The notes below the pieces were generated by a model, which saw nothing but the letters and a program-made list of their open reading frames with translations, was not told where the DNA came from and made no database searches. Shown piece after piece: positions 32,044 to 42,890 of a stretch of 60,000 bases of DNA. A program made the position numbers and the translations under genes. Source of the stretch: Polytrichum commune (Eukaryota; Streptophyta; Polytrichopsida; Polytrichales; Polytrichaceae); assembly GCA_950295325.1 (NCBI GenBank), contig OX485806.1, positions 58,339,169-58,399,168 on the forward strand. Direction: 5' to 3'. The stretch's first letter is position 1. Every line of letters starts with the position of its first letter.

Positions 32044-32700
32044 ATGGCTATCCCAAGAGTGGGATGAGCCTTGTCACCAAGCCTTTGGGGAGCTCAAGAG
32101 TAAGTTCTCTTCACAACATGTGGTTAAGTTTCCGGGTTTTCATGAGCATGTTGAGGTGCACATGAAGGCGAAGGACTTTACCATTGGAGGATGTTGATCC
32201 AAGATGGATGACCATTGCTTATAGGAGCATTAAGCTCCATGGTTGTAGAAGCTTGTCCAACTTGTGCAAGAAATGGCTATCCCAAGAGTGGGATGAGCCT
32301 TGCCACCAAGTCTTTGAGGAGCTTAAGACCAAGTTCCTCTTTACCACCCGTGTTCAAGTTCGCGGAGCTTGAAAAACCTTTTGAGGTGCATACGGGGGGC
32401 GAGTGACTTTACCATGGGCGGATGTTGATGCAAGATGGATGGCCATTGCATATGAGAGCATGAAGCTCGATGGTTCGACTTGTGGAAGAAATGGCTATCC
32501 CAAGAGTGGGATGATGTTTGTCACGAGTCTTTGGGGAGCTTAAGAGCAAGTTCTCTTCGCCGCCCGTACTCAAGTTCGCGGAGCTTGACAAACCTTTTGA
32601 GGTGCATACGGGGGTGAGTGATTTTGCCAATGGTGGATTATGTGTAAGATGGATGGCCATTGCATATGCGAGCATGAAGCTCGGTGGTTGTCAAAGAAGA
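32044..32700 (+). repeat. RT/RNase H triplication in chromovirus 2
   Basis: Units start at 32044, 32273 and 32491 (periods 229 and 218). Same unit as in copy 1, so the triplication is ancestral to both. Confidence 0.87.
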
Positions 32701-33330
32701 CAACCAACTCATGACAAAGAACTTCTTTGCGGTAGTGCATTGCTTGAAGATGTGGCGACACTAGTTGGGGTCGTACAAAGTAAAGGTCTACAAGGACAAT
32801 GTGTCCTAAAAGTATTTTGACATACAAGCGCAAGTGAGCGCCAAGTCATTGCGTTGGCATGATAGCTTGGCGCTTATGAAGGTGGATCTAATCCACAAAC
32901 CGGACCGTGGAAATGTGGTGCCGGATGCGCTAAGTAGACGGGAAGAGTTCCAAGCAATGAGAACCATCCAAACCTTGTGGCTAATGTGTGCCGTCGAAGG
33001 AAACTTGTGATGCAAGATACGGGAGGGGTAAATTTACTACCCCAAAGCACAAATGCTTTTAGGTGAGCTTCGCAAGAGCAAGGTGCTCAAAGAGGTTAAG
33101 TTGGTGGACGGATTGTTCAAGTGTAAACAAAGTTGGGTGTATGTGCCACAAGGCAAGTTGAGGCTATCGGTTTTGAAGGAGGAATATGATAGTCCTATTG
33201 CCGGCCATAGAGGAGAAAGAAAAAACCGCCGTAGAATGGTGTCAAGGAGGTACCATTGGCGGTGCATAAAGGAAGATATAACCCACTTTGTGAAGGCTTG
33301 GATGAAGTGCCAAGTGACCCGAGCCTCTTA
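32701..33330 (+). pseudogene. Chromovirus 2 RNase H end and integrase zinc-binding domain
   Basis: RNase H ends near 32940 (decayed Asp-Ala-Leu-Ser-Arg). The frame 33053-33382 includes Tyr-Asp-Ser-Pro-Ile-Ala-Gly-His-Arg-Gly and, at about 33305, a Met-Lys-Cys-Gln box where the Cys-x2-Cys should be (first Cys lost). Confidence 0.8.
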
Positions 33331-34068
33331 CCAAAAGCAAGGCGGTTTCTTGCAACCGTTTCCTATCCCGCCGGGACCATGACATAGTATGTGCATGGAC
33401 TGGATCACAAGTTTGCCGGAGTCACATGGGTATGATGCCATCTTGTTGATGGTAGAGCGGTTTGCCAAGTTGGCACACATGGTGCCGATTGTGGGAACCG
33501 CCACCGCGTTGGAGACCGCATAGCCTTTTCTCAAAGGATGGTTGAGGCACCACGGGTTGCCGAGAGTGATTGTGTGGGATCAAGATCCAAAGTTCACAAG
33601 TGCATTTTCAATGCATTTCTCTAAGGAGGTCGGAATGAAACTAAGGTTTAGCACGGCCTTACATTCCAAATGGATGGGAAAGCGGAGCGTGTGAATGGAG
33701 TCTTGAAGCAATGCTTGAGGAACTTGGTGGGGGCGGACCAAGGAGATTGGGCGGACTATGTGGGTCGAGCGGAGTGTAATTGCAATGTAGCCACGCACTT
33801 GGCTACCAAGGGGTGGTCTTTCGTGGTGGCTTATGGAGTGGATGCGCTCCAACCTATTAACCTAGCTCTCGAGGGGGCACATTCAACACTAGAGTTCAAC
33901 CAAGATGGTGAGGACTTGGCCAAGGATGGTAAACAAATCTTGAAGTTGACCAAGTTGTTGGTGGAGAAAGCCCGAAGGTGCTACGAAGTGCAAGTGAATG
34001 CCGGAAGACGCGAAGTGGAGAATGAGGTGGGCCAAAAGGTGTTGTTGAATGTGAACAACTTCACTTAG
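33331..34068 (+). pseudogene. Chromovirus 2 integrase core
   Basis: Met-Asp-Trp-Ile-Thr near 33397 (first catalytic Asp) follows a stop. Then come Val-Glu-Arg-Phe-Ala-Lys, Trp-Asp-Gln-Asp-Pro-Lys-Phe-Thr-Ser (second acid) near 33575 and, in another frame from 33670, Met-Asp-Gly-Lys-Ala-Glu-Arg-Val-Asn with the third acid (Glu). The frame then stays open to 34068. In-frame stops at about 33380 and 33520 and a frame change near 33665 inactivate it. Absent from copy 1. Confidence 0.85.
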
Positions 34069-34496
34069 TCGGAAGGCCTCACTCCAAAGTTCATGTCCAA
34101 AATTGGAGCTTCGTTTTCCATTGTGGAACAAATGTTCAAGGACATGTATAATTTGGAATTACCGCCCGAGATCAAAGTGCATCCGACATTTTATGTCTCA
34201 TTCCTAAAGCCATTTAAGGACGACACCTTGTGGCCCGATCACAAGCAAGTGATTAGGCCACCTCCCGACCTTGTGGACGTCATTTGGAACATGAGGTAGG
34301 AGGGCATCCTCAAGTGTAGGAAGCCCAAATGAAAAGGAAAGAAAATGTACAAAGGAGTACTTGGTGAAATGGTAAGGATACCATGAGAAAGAAGCCGTTT
34401 GGGTAGCGGCAAGAGACATGATGAACGGCAAGGAATTGGTAAAGCACTTTGAAGAAACTAAGGCTAGACATTCCAATAAAATGAAGCGTAGGCATT
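34069..34496 (+). pseudogene. Chromovirus 2 integrase tail and chromodomain
   Basis: After a stop at 34066-34068, the region has Pro-Lys-Phe-Met-Ser-Lys-Ile-Gly and His-Pro-Thr-Phe-Tyr-Val-Ser-Phe-Leu-Lys, the integrase C-terminal module. A decayed chromodomain follows: Glu-Gly-Ile-Leu, Glu-Tyr-Leu-Val-Lys-Trp, a stop, Gly-Tyr-His-Glu-Lys-Glu-Ala-Val-Trp-Val. Tyr-Leu-Val-Lys-Trp with the downstream aromatic box is the chromodomain signature that assigns this family to chromoviruses. The final stop is near 34496. Confidence 0.83.
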
Positions 34497-35312
34497 GATG
34501 AGGACATCAATCTCCTTTAGTGGGGGAGAGACTCTAGTAGCACACTTAGCTTCGAGGCTAATTGCTCCACAACATTAACTTGTTCTTTGGCTTGAGGGAA
34601 TAAAGTCCAAACTTTAGTGGTGCAAAGAGAAAAGTATGAGATGAGGTCCTAGTCTTGTACTTGTGCTTGGTTAATGGAAGAGGGGGAATAGATATGCCAA
34701 ACTAGGTTGGGTAAGCCGAGTAATTGGGGGCCATGGCTTGGAGGGGCCTTGGATAAAACCAAGAAACTTCTTAGTTGTGGGCTTGTCCGGGCGGGGACAA
34801 GGTGATGGCGCGTGCTCATAAAAGTGTTACCCGCGAGCTAACGAAAGTTGGCGCATGGGAGTCATGAACCCATGTCTCGAAAGAGCAAAGTGGGAACCGA
34901 GTCGGGCGGGACTTGGCATCACCCCCGTGCGATCGAGGCGTGGCTTAACAATGGAAAGCCATCTCGGAGTTGCAACCGAGCCAACTTAGTGGAAGCATTG
35001 AGGTCTCGCCTAGATGTGTCATGTTAGGCTAGTGGAGCCTAACGGGGGAGGCCCCAAAGGAGGGGCAACCCAAGTGAGTCCCAAAGTAGGTGGGTCTAGT
35101 ATAGGTTAGGTCCTTGGATGAGAGATCCAAGGTCGCTAACGGACCACCTAGGAACGACACCTTTGGGACTATGCCAAATTTGAAGATGCATTGTGGGGGT
35201 CGCGCCCTAAGGTAAACACAATGCCGCACCATAGAGGATGGCAACTTGAGAATTGGTGTGCCGACTACGAGTATAGTCGATGAGGGCATCGACTCCGTTT
35301 GGTGGGGGTGAG
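34497..35312 (+). other. Chromovirus 2 3' untranslated region and polypurine tract
   Basis: Non-coding, about 98 percent alike by eye to 20768-21458 in the shared part. Ends in GGTGGGGGTGAG just before the 3' LTR. Confidence 0.8.
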
Positions 35313-36285
35313 TGTCGCGCACCTCTCCATGAGGAGTGCCCGAAACACCATGGGCACAAGGGGGACCCCGGAGTGACACCCGGGACTTGTGGCGCCGTTG
35401 GTGAGAGGGCCCAAGTGATCCTAGTGTGGGTGAGGGCCCCGGGCGTTGGGAACGCCTCCCACCCACGGAGACTAGGAGGCATGAGGGTAAGGCCATGAGC
35501 TATGCGTAGCTCATGGCATGGTGATTCTAGAATGCTCAAGATCACCTCAAGCGGAGGTTTGAGCTAGGAGTTATGGCCATTTGAGTGGGGCGCTGTCCCG
35601 GGACAGCGCCCTGGTACAGCAGTGCCTGGGAGTGATTCCCGGGACTGCCAAGGTTCAAACAGGCATAACTTCCTCAAGACTTGCCCGATTGGGGCAAGTG
35701 AGGAGTCCATCGGCATCTACGCAAAGCGTAGATGAAGATGGAGTGGTTGGTTGTTATGATCGGACATCATACAAGGAAGTTATGATGGTCTGAAGCTGCT
35801 GGGGGGTTCTAGGCCCAGCAGCTAAAGGAAAATGTCCACTTGGCCCCAACTCTTGGTAGAGAGACAAGAGGTTGGTTGACGGTGGGGTAGGGGCCCCGCG
35901 GAGAGTCCTAGAGGCTTATATGGATGAGGTGGTGTGGCCTCACCCACCCGAGGCCGAACGGCAAGGCGTCCATGGGCATTGGCCCATTGTGAGGCCATAG
36001 TTGCCTAGTATGGTTCGGGTTGTTGTAGTGTTGCTCCGGCAATGCGATGATCAACATAGGATTGGGCTTCCATGGATGGAAGTCCACATCTAAGGAATGG
36101 TTACCGATTAAGGGGTGAGTCCCAAAAGCAAAGTAGGAGGGTTGGTTCCCTCCTATGAACTATAAGGTCCGGGGTAGGAGGAGCTAACCATTAGCATGGC
36201 GGAATGCGAATGGTTAGCGCTCGTAACCTTTGCTAGAATTGAAAAAAGGCAAGATTGTCAAGGGGGCTTAGCAAGGGTTGCGACA
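35313..36285 (+). mobile_element. 3' LTR of chromovirus 2
   Basis: Differs from the 5' LTR at one position found by eye. Followed by AAAAA and the rest of the element F module. Confidence 0.95.
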
Positions 36286-36540
36286 AAAAATCCCTAACCT
36301 GAGGGCGGTAGCCCAGGCGGCCGCCGCTAAGAAAACCCTAACTGCTTCCTTCCTCCCGGATTTTCCGGATCAAGATCCGGATTTTCCGCTGACAAAAACC
36401 CAAGGGATAATTTTATTCCTTAACTTCAAAAACTCCTAAGTCCTATCTTCCTACCTCTATTCTGCCTAACTAATCTAACTACCATCCTAAGCTAAAAAGA
36501 ATGGTGCTTCTTCTGAGCTGTTCCTTCCTTCGAATGGTTG
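36286..36540 (-). repeat. Element F terminal module, inner part
   Basis: Reverse complement of about 4219-4462, sharing AGCACC and the CATTCGAAGG end. Joins 29343 when chromovirus 2 is removed. Confidence 0.75.
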
Positions 36541-36899
36541 TCGAGGCCGCTGACGGCGGATGAGCCCCCTCCCGGCGATGCCTTCTGCAGCCGCGTAAGC
36601 ATCCTCCTCATGTTTGGAGAAAGGGCAATCTCATCCTCCGAGTACGCTGCTCCTTCTGTCCGTGGTGTTCCGGAACCTGGTGTTCCGGAAACTGTACTCT
36701 TCCGGACGCTCCAGATAGGGGAAGGATCGCTTCAGGTGCGCTGTTCCGGATTTTGCCCGCCCGAGATCGAGGTAGTCCGTGGATCCCTGTTGGAGGCCGC
36801 CCTTGAGGGTGGCGGAGGGAATGAGCTCACCATTTGGCAGTCCGAAGGAGACGATGGCGAGGTTTGGGTCATAGGGGCCTTACCCCTACTCGATCCGAT

Positions 36900-38513
36900 C
36901 CGAAGTCCGCGGAACAGGGGACTAACCTCGTCCGGATCTAACAGACCCGGTGCTCTTCCGCCTCACCTGGGGAGAGCGGATCCTTTCCGAGGCTCTTCCG
37001 GAACTGGCACGCGGAGAGTCGCCTCCTTGCTGGCTGGGTCCTGCAGCCGTTGGCGGATTCTGGACCAAGGCGACTTCACCAACCACCTCGTAGAGGATTC
37101 CGGTTGGTGACCCAGGCAGACCCGGATAGAGTACCCGCCGGGGTGTTCCGCTTGGCGGAACCATCTTGTGGATTTTCGCCAGGAGATCCTTCATCGTCCG
37201 TGAGTATTTCACGAAGATGGGGAGGGTCTACCTGGCGGAAGCTGGTTCTTCGGACTCCATCATCCGGTCGTAGAGATGCGCCTTGTTGACTATCTCTGCC
37301 GGATGCCCCACCAGCTCCCGGATCCGACTGAAGACCACTGCCTGCTCCGCGTGGTACTTCCGGATCTCCTCGCTCTTCTGACTCAGCTCCTGAGTCATGG
37401 CCGCTACTTGCGCGATGAGGTCAACATTCTTCGTCTTGGCTTGCTCGAGCTCCTTCCTGTCCGCCCTCTTTGCCAACTCCCGGAGAATATTTCCGGGTCT
37501 GCAGTCGTCCAGGGCCTGGTTTGCTCCTCGGACGATGTGTTCCAACCGGTAGTATTGGTTCTGCAGATCCTCCAACCCCTCCTGGACCCACTTGAAGGGT
37601 TTTCCGGAAAGTCCCAAGCGGAGAGATCCACATTCCGCCAAGTGGTCTCCCGACTGGGTTCTGGTTCTGGTTCCGGATCATAGTGAGGAGGAGGCGAGAT
37701 TGGTCTTTGGAGGGTCGGCGGCGGGTTTCCGGGTGAAGAGGGAGGCGCTTCTGGAATGATGGGGTCGCTGGAAGTTTCCGTCTCGAGGTCTCTGACTTCC
37801 AGATGGAGCTTGTAGGTAACCTCGTCCGCCGCTATTGTCAGCAGGTCCTCCTCCTCGGCTGTGATGCAGTCAAAGTGCTGATAGAGGTGCAGAATGAAAG
37901 AGGAGAGGAAGGAGGGTTTCCGGCCTACATTGGGGAGGGCCCGCCCTACTATTTCGTGAATTATCAACCCCCAATTCACGGGCCGGACTCCGGACATAGC
38001 ACCGAATAGGGTGTTAGCCATGGTAAGGCTTATCCGCTTAGGTTTGTCCGGGCTAAGGATGGGCAGGAAGAACTCTAAGACCCTCCGCTCTTTAAGGTTC
38101 CGGCAGTTCCCGGGGTGAAAGCCGTCCTTCGGATCCGCGTCCCCTCTAAACTTTCCGGCGAACAGGCCATCGCGGCGGCCGGCCCATCCCTCTGCAATTC
38201 CCCTCGGAAACCAGTAGACCCTATTCCAAACTTCCGGAGTCCAACTATCCGGATCCCTCCTCTTGGTTCCTAGGCACTGATTCCCTCTCTCAAATTTGAA
38301 CTCCTAGAGGGTATCGTCCGCTCGGAGGTTCCAGGGTTTGGAGAGCAACCCCGCGCAACCCATCACCCGGAGATCCTCCGCTAGCTCCTGCAGCTCCCCA
38401 TCCTCCCTCCGAATTGCAGGGATGAGGGCTTTGAGCGGAATCGGGATGGGTTCCCTCCGATCCTCTTCCCGTGCTTCCGGCATTTTCCTATCTCCCCTCA
38501 ACTCCTGTCTCAA
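36900..38513 (-). pseudogene. Element F ORF1-like protein, coiled coil, degenerate
   Basis: Minus strand from about 38484 reads an acidic start (Met-Pro-Glu-Ala-Arg-Glu-Glu-Asp), a TAG near 38306, then Glu-Arg-Arg-Val-Leu-Glu-Phe-Phe-Leu-Pro-Ile-Leu and Met-Ala-Asn-Thr-Leu-Phe-Gly (38021). Next come a helical block with His-Leu-Tyr-Gln-His-Phe-Asp, a Pro-rich segment with Glu-Pro repeats (37700-37660), and, after a frame change near 37640, a strong coiled coil (37600-37300). It resembles the gag-like or accessory ORF1 proteins of plant retroelements rather than an enzyme. No protease, RT or transposase was seen in F. I cannot name the family. A 190-codon frame on the opposite strand (36538-37110) is its shadow. 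Confidence 0.6.
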
Positions 38514-39004
38514 CTACGGAAATTCTCTCCCCTCCGGATTCCCTCTCTTCCGCCCAAGTGCTACAGAGCCCCGGCAAACCAACTGCCGGTAACTGGAAAT
38601 TGCGGAGTCCTAGCAATCCAAATGCTGGCGGTTTGAAAAAAAAACAACCTCACCACTCGTTCTTTCAACAATTTTCCTCTTGTGAACAAAAAAAAATGGG
38701 GAGGAAAGGGAAGGGACCCTTAAGTATCCTTCCTCCCTCTTCCTTCCCTTGTTACCGTTCGTTTTAACGGAAAACGCTTGCCAACCGTTTTCCGACAGTT
38801 TTCCCCCAACCGTCACAAGTCCGTTGTAACCGCCACTTCCGGACCGTTGGTTAATCTTGGCGTAACTGTTACTTGGTCCGGACCAGCGGTGCGGACCATG
38901 ATCAAACGGTCCCCCTAGTCCAACTTGCCGGACCAGAAGCAATATCCTTTTTTATCATTTTTATCGTGCGAGGCGGATTTAGAACGCCCTATTTCCTAGT
39001 ACAA

Positions 39005-39330
39005 TTAATTTACCCTAAGAGACCCTATTGTCCTCATATGAGCAGGGTAAAATATGGAAATTGGATCCGTATTCCGTATTTCTATATTTCCGTAGAATAT
39101 TGGGCTCCCACATGCATCTTTAACATAGTCTTGAGCATCTTTAAACAATTCGGGCCAGAAATAACCTGCTTTGAATATCTTCTGCCCTTTGAGATGTCCC
39201 GAGAAGTGTCCACGCATGCACTGTCGTGACAGGCGGCTAAGATGGAAGACACTTCTACCTCAGATACGCAACGCCTCAACAACCCATCAACTCCTCTCCT
39301 AAACAACATGTGTCCTATCACTGCATAGTG
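39005..39330 (-). pseudogene. Element C integrase, zinc-binding domain first half
   Basis: Minus strand: Leu-Leu-Arg-Arg-Cys-Val, Ala-Cys-His-Asp-Ser-Ala, then in another frame Gly-His-Phe-Ser-Gly-His and Tyr-Phe-Trp-Pro-Glu-Leu-Phe-Lys-Asp-Ala-Gln-Asp-Tyr-Val-Lys-Asp-Ala-Cys, ending at 39113 where element F begins. A one-base change splits the two His-containing pieces. Confidence 0.83.
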
Positions 39331-39420
39331 TCTACTATTGACCTTTTCCTTCCTCCTAGCTTCTTTTTGTCCATTCTCCTGCTAGCTACTTAGTGGTCAA
39401 AAAGTCGACAATACACAAGT

Positions 39421-40393
39421 TTTCGCAACTCTTGCTAGCCCCCCTTGACAATCTTGCCAATTTTCAACTCTAGCAAAGGTTACGAGCGCTAATCATTTGC
39501 ATTCTGCCAAGCTAATGGTTAGTTCCTCCTACCCCGGACCTTATAGTTCATAGGAGGGAACCAACCCTCCTACTTTGCTTTCGGGATTCACACCTTAATC
39601 GGTAACCCATTCCTAGATGTGGACTTCCATCCATGGAAGTCCAATCCCATGTTGATCATCGCGTTGCGGGAGCAACACTACAACAACCCGAAGCGTACTA
39701 GGCAACTATGGCCTCACATTAGGCCAATGTCCATGGAGGCCATGCCGTTCGGCTTTGGGTGGGTGAGGCCACACCACCTCACCCATATAAGCCTCTAGGA
39801 CTCTACACGGGGCCCCTACCCCACCGTCAACCAACCTTTTGTCTCTCCACCAAGAGTTGGGGCCAAGTAGACATTTTCCCTTAGCTGCTGGGCCTAGAAG
39901 CCTCTAGCAGGTTCAGACCATCATAACTTCCTTGTATGATGTCTGATGCTAACACGTGACCACTCCATCTTCATTTACGCTTCACGTAGATGCCGATGGA
40001 TTCCTCATTTGCCCCATTGAGGTAAGTATTGGAGAAGTTATGCCTGTTTGAATCTTGGCAGTCCCGGGAATCACTCCCAGGCACTACTGTACAAGGGCGT
40101 TGTCCCGGGACAACGCCCCACTCAAATGGCCATAACTCCTAGCTCATACCTCCGATTGAGGTGTTCTTGAGCGTTTTAGAATCTCCACGCCATGAGGTAC
40201 GCATAGCTCTTGGCCTTACCCTCATGCCTCCTATGCTTCGTGGGTGGGAGGCGTTCCCAACGCCCGGGGCCCTCATCCACACTAGGATCACTTGGGCCCT
40301 CTCACCAACGGCGTCACAAATCCCGGGTGTCACTCCGGGGTCCCCCTTGTGCCCATGGTGTTTCGGGCACTCCTCATGGAAAGGTGCGCGACA
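39421..40393 (-). mobile_element. Solo LTR of the chromovirus family in element C
   Basis: 973 bases in minus orientation, GCGACA end at 40393 and a mutated TTTCGC end at 39421. Flanks CAAGT (39416-39420) and CGAGT (40394-40398) match in four of five bases, an aged target-site duplication. More diverged than the LTRs of copies 1 and 2. Confidence 0.9.
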
Positions 40394-40804
40394 CGAGTAC
40401 CACTCGGCTTGAGCAGTCACTGCAAAAAAATTATCATCTCTCAACCTATCATCAATGGGGTTGGAGCCAATTTCCTCCGACAACTTGGACAAGTGGTCCA
40501 CTTGCAAATGCATTCGACCCGACTTATACCTCACTGTGTAATCAAACTCTTCTAATAGTAAAACCCACCTAGCTAGCCTCCCACTCAGGCAGTGCCGAAA
40601 CTTCTTTACTGAGAAAACCATAGCTAAACACTCTTGCTCAGTAGTCGAGTAATTCCTCTTTGCGGGGGTCAACTGCCGGCTTGCGTAAGTCACATGTTGA
40701 ATTTTTCCCTTACCTCCCGTTGACTGACACAATGCGCTAGCCACCGCCACCGATTTAGCATTACTAAATACATGAAATGGCTTCTCCCAGTTTGGAGGTC
40801 TCAA
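40394..40804 (-). pseudogene. Element C RNase H
   Basis: Starts with Phe-His-Val-Phe-Ser-Asn-Ala, where the catalytic Asp (Cys-Asp-Ala-Ser in A) is Asn. Glu-Gln-Glu-Cys-Leu-Ala follows. A deletion then removes the third acid box: the text jumps from Lys-Lys-Phe-Arg-His to Gly-Arg-Leu-Ala-Arg-Trp. Ends in Asp-His-Leu-Ser-Lys-Leu. Confidence 0.85.
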
Positions 40805-40831
40805 TATCGGGTAAGTGCTTAGCTTGGATCT

Positions 40832-42330
40832 CTACTCATCAAACGCTTCCTGGCAGATTTCCGTCCAGTCAAACTTATAGTCCTTTCTAAGCAACTTCGT
40901 GATAGACACTGCAATTTTAGCATAATATGGAATTAACTCTCTATACCATCCTACATGCCCCAATAACTTGGCTATCCCTTTAGCATTCGTAGGAGTAGCC
41001 AAACTATCTAACACTGCTATCTTCTTCGGATCAAGTTCCCTTCATTTTTCAGTCATTACATAACCTAGTAATACTCTTTTTTGCATTCCTAGGAGAGTTT
41101 TGTCCGGGTTCAAGCCAACTGAGCCTTTCTACACCTCATCAAAGCCTCCCTCATGCTCCCTAGATGTTGGCTAGTACTCAATTGGATATTAAAATCATCT
41201 ATGAACACTGTCATGAACTAAAACAACAAATCCGTGAAGATGTGCATATATAATCTCTTAAATGTGGCATGGGCATTAGAGAGTCCGAAGGGCATGACGA
41301 TCCATACGAACGTGCCCCAAGGAGTAATGAAGGTTGTCTTGTGAATGTCTACTAACGCTATTGCAATTTGGTTGTAACTAGCATATCCGTCCATAAAACT
41401 ATAACGAGCATGACCGCCTACCTCTTCCAATAACAGTGTAATGAACGGCAAGGGGAAGTGGTCATTTTGAGTGTTGGCATTCAACTTCCTATAGTCTACA
41501 TACACCCTCAGTTGACCAGTTTTTTCTTCACTAACACCATAGGAGACACCAGTCTATAATCTCTACCGGCTTTATAAATCCAACTTGCAATAACTTCTCC
41601 AGTTCAGCCCTCACCAATAACTGCAACTGTGGATTCATTCGCCTCTCCTTCTGCTTAACCGGCCTAGCACCTGGGATCAACGAAATTCGGTGCTTCACCA
41701 TTTCATGAGGTATTCCCCTAAGCTCATCATACAACCATGCAAATGTGTCACTGAACTCATCCACCAAAGCGATGTACTTCTTGACCTCAGTCTCCTTTAA
41801 CTTGGAGCCCATCTTCATTTGCCTGACCTTTCCATTTTTAGTCCTCACCTCTACATACCTCCAATCCGCTTCGGACATATGTGACTGCTCTGTTGTATTC
41901 CAATACCAATCCGAAGGAACTTTCAGAAAATCTTTGACATCTTCGCCAACCACGATTCATGTAGAAATGGTCTTGAAATGCAAAGGTTCCTCTAACAATG
42001 CATTGTCACCCAACACATGTACTAAGCTCATGCCACATTCCTCTACTACGTCTACCCATGGAGTCAATCCTCCTTGTAACCAATCTTCTTCCATGAGCAC
42101 CTCACATGGCTCCAACAATGCATACTCTTCCCTCCTTGAGCTATCACTATCATCCCTCAAGTATTTGTGGTGAGAGGTCACCATCACATCGCACACCGAG
42201 TCCGGATATTCCTTCAACCACTTGCCATACTCTCCGTTGTCACTCCAATGGTAAAAACTAGGACCTAAACTGATTAACCCGGTGTCTAATGTAGCCCCTT
42301 GTCTACATGAATGGACAACCCCCACCAATG
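40832..42330 (-). pseudogene. Element C reverse transcriptase and upstream spacer
   Basis: Minus-strand blocks 42328-41957 (spacer) and 41953-41531 (fingers, Phe-Ile-Lys-Pro-Val-Glu). 41505-41218 has Val-Asp-Tyr-Arg-Lys-Leu-Asn and Met-Pro-Phe-Gly-Leu-Ser-Asn-Ala. A short piece holds the catalytic Phe-Ile-Asp-Asp near 41195-41210, and 41014-40832 is the connection. Several frame changes and stops. Close to the RT of A throughout. Confidence 0.87.
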
Positions 42331-42439
42331 TCTCTTGCTTCTTCTCCTCTTCATTCTTTTTTTTCTCCTCATTCTCTTCCTTCTCCTCATCCGAAGAGGT
42401 AATGGTCTATTCCCTTATCCAACGACTTAATGACTTTAT

Positions 42440-42890
42440 GTGAAACTTAATTTTATTATCCTTAGGACCATAAGTAATGGACCTCCCCAGTCCACTATGG
42501 CGTCCGCCATTCTCAACCAAGGCCTACCCAACAAGATAAGAAAGGTATCCTTGTTTGAATGCATCTTAATGACATAAAAATAACGATGTACTCCTCCCCT
42601 CCTATACTAATTTTACAATCCTTAATCATTCCAAGAGGCAGCGCGGGACTCTAATTGGCCATGTTGATGATGAAAGGTGATGGACCCATCAGATTGAGGC
42701 CCAGATTTTTCATGGTGTGCTCCGACATGATGTTTAACCCACTTCCCCCATCAACTAGTACATTGGGTACTACCTTGTCCACCACTATGACCTTTATCTC
42801 CAGTGCCTTAACATCACGACCTCCTCCCTGCAATTGTACCCTCGCTGCGACCCTATTCTTTATTCTCCTAGTCACTGGCCTCCCTTAAGA
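42440..42890 (-). pseudogene. Element C aspartic protease
   Basis: Minus-strand frame 42875-42651 includes Asn-Val-Leu-Val-Asp-Gly-Gly-Ser-Gly-Leu-Asn. The Gly-Arg-Pro-Trp-Leu-like tail is in another frame near 42510-42530. Small deletions relative to A around 42480 and 42590. Confidence 0.8.

Larger units (their letters stand above)
29344..36285 (+). mobile_element. Chromovirus copy 2: complete, non-autonomous
   Basis: 5' LTR 29344-30316 and 3' LTR 35313-36285 (973 bases each; one difference seen, A at 29373 against G at 35342), TSD AAAAA. The primer-binding site is at 30319-30330 and a purine tract ends at 35312. The internal 5.0 kb has the same early gag stop, minisatellite, RT palm deletion and RNase H triplication as copy 1. 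It still carries integrase and chromodomain sequence that copy 1 lacks. The element F module at 4458-4462 shows the empty site. Very recent insertion of a coding-defective element. Confidence 0.95.
28158..39112 (-). mobile_element. Element F: TGTGGGA-ended insertion, TSD TGCAT
   Basis: Ends are TGTGGGA (28158-28164) and TCCCACA (39106-39112), exact inverted 7-mers, flanked by TGCAT at 28153-28157 and 39113-39117. Removing it rejoins the element C integrase in frame across the zinc-binding Cys. About 4.0 kb is its own sequence; the rest is chromovirus 2. Contents in minus orientation: an AT-rich leader (39112-38520), an ORF1-like coding region (38513 to about 36900), and a module rich in TCCGGAT (36540-36286 plus 29343-28158). 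TG..CA ends with a 5-base duplication fit an LTR-type integrase, but no pair of direct LTRs was found. Class unresolved. Confidence 0.75.

Noticed and set aside
36538-37110. 190-codon plus-strand frame as a gene
   Set aside because: It is antisense to the ORF1-like region of element F, which has the better protein features (coiled coil, Pro-rich linker).
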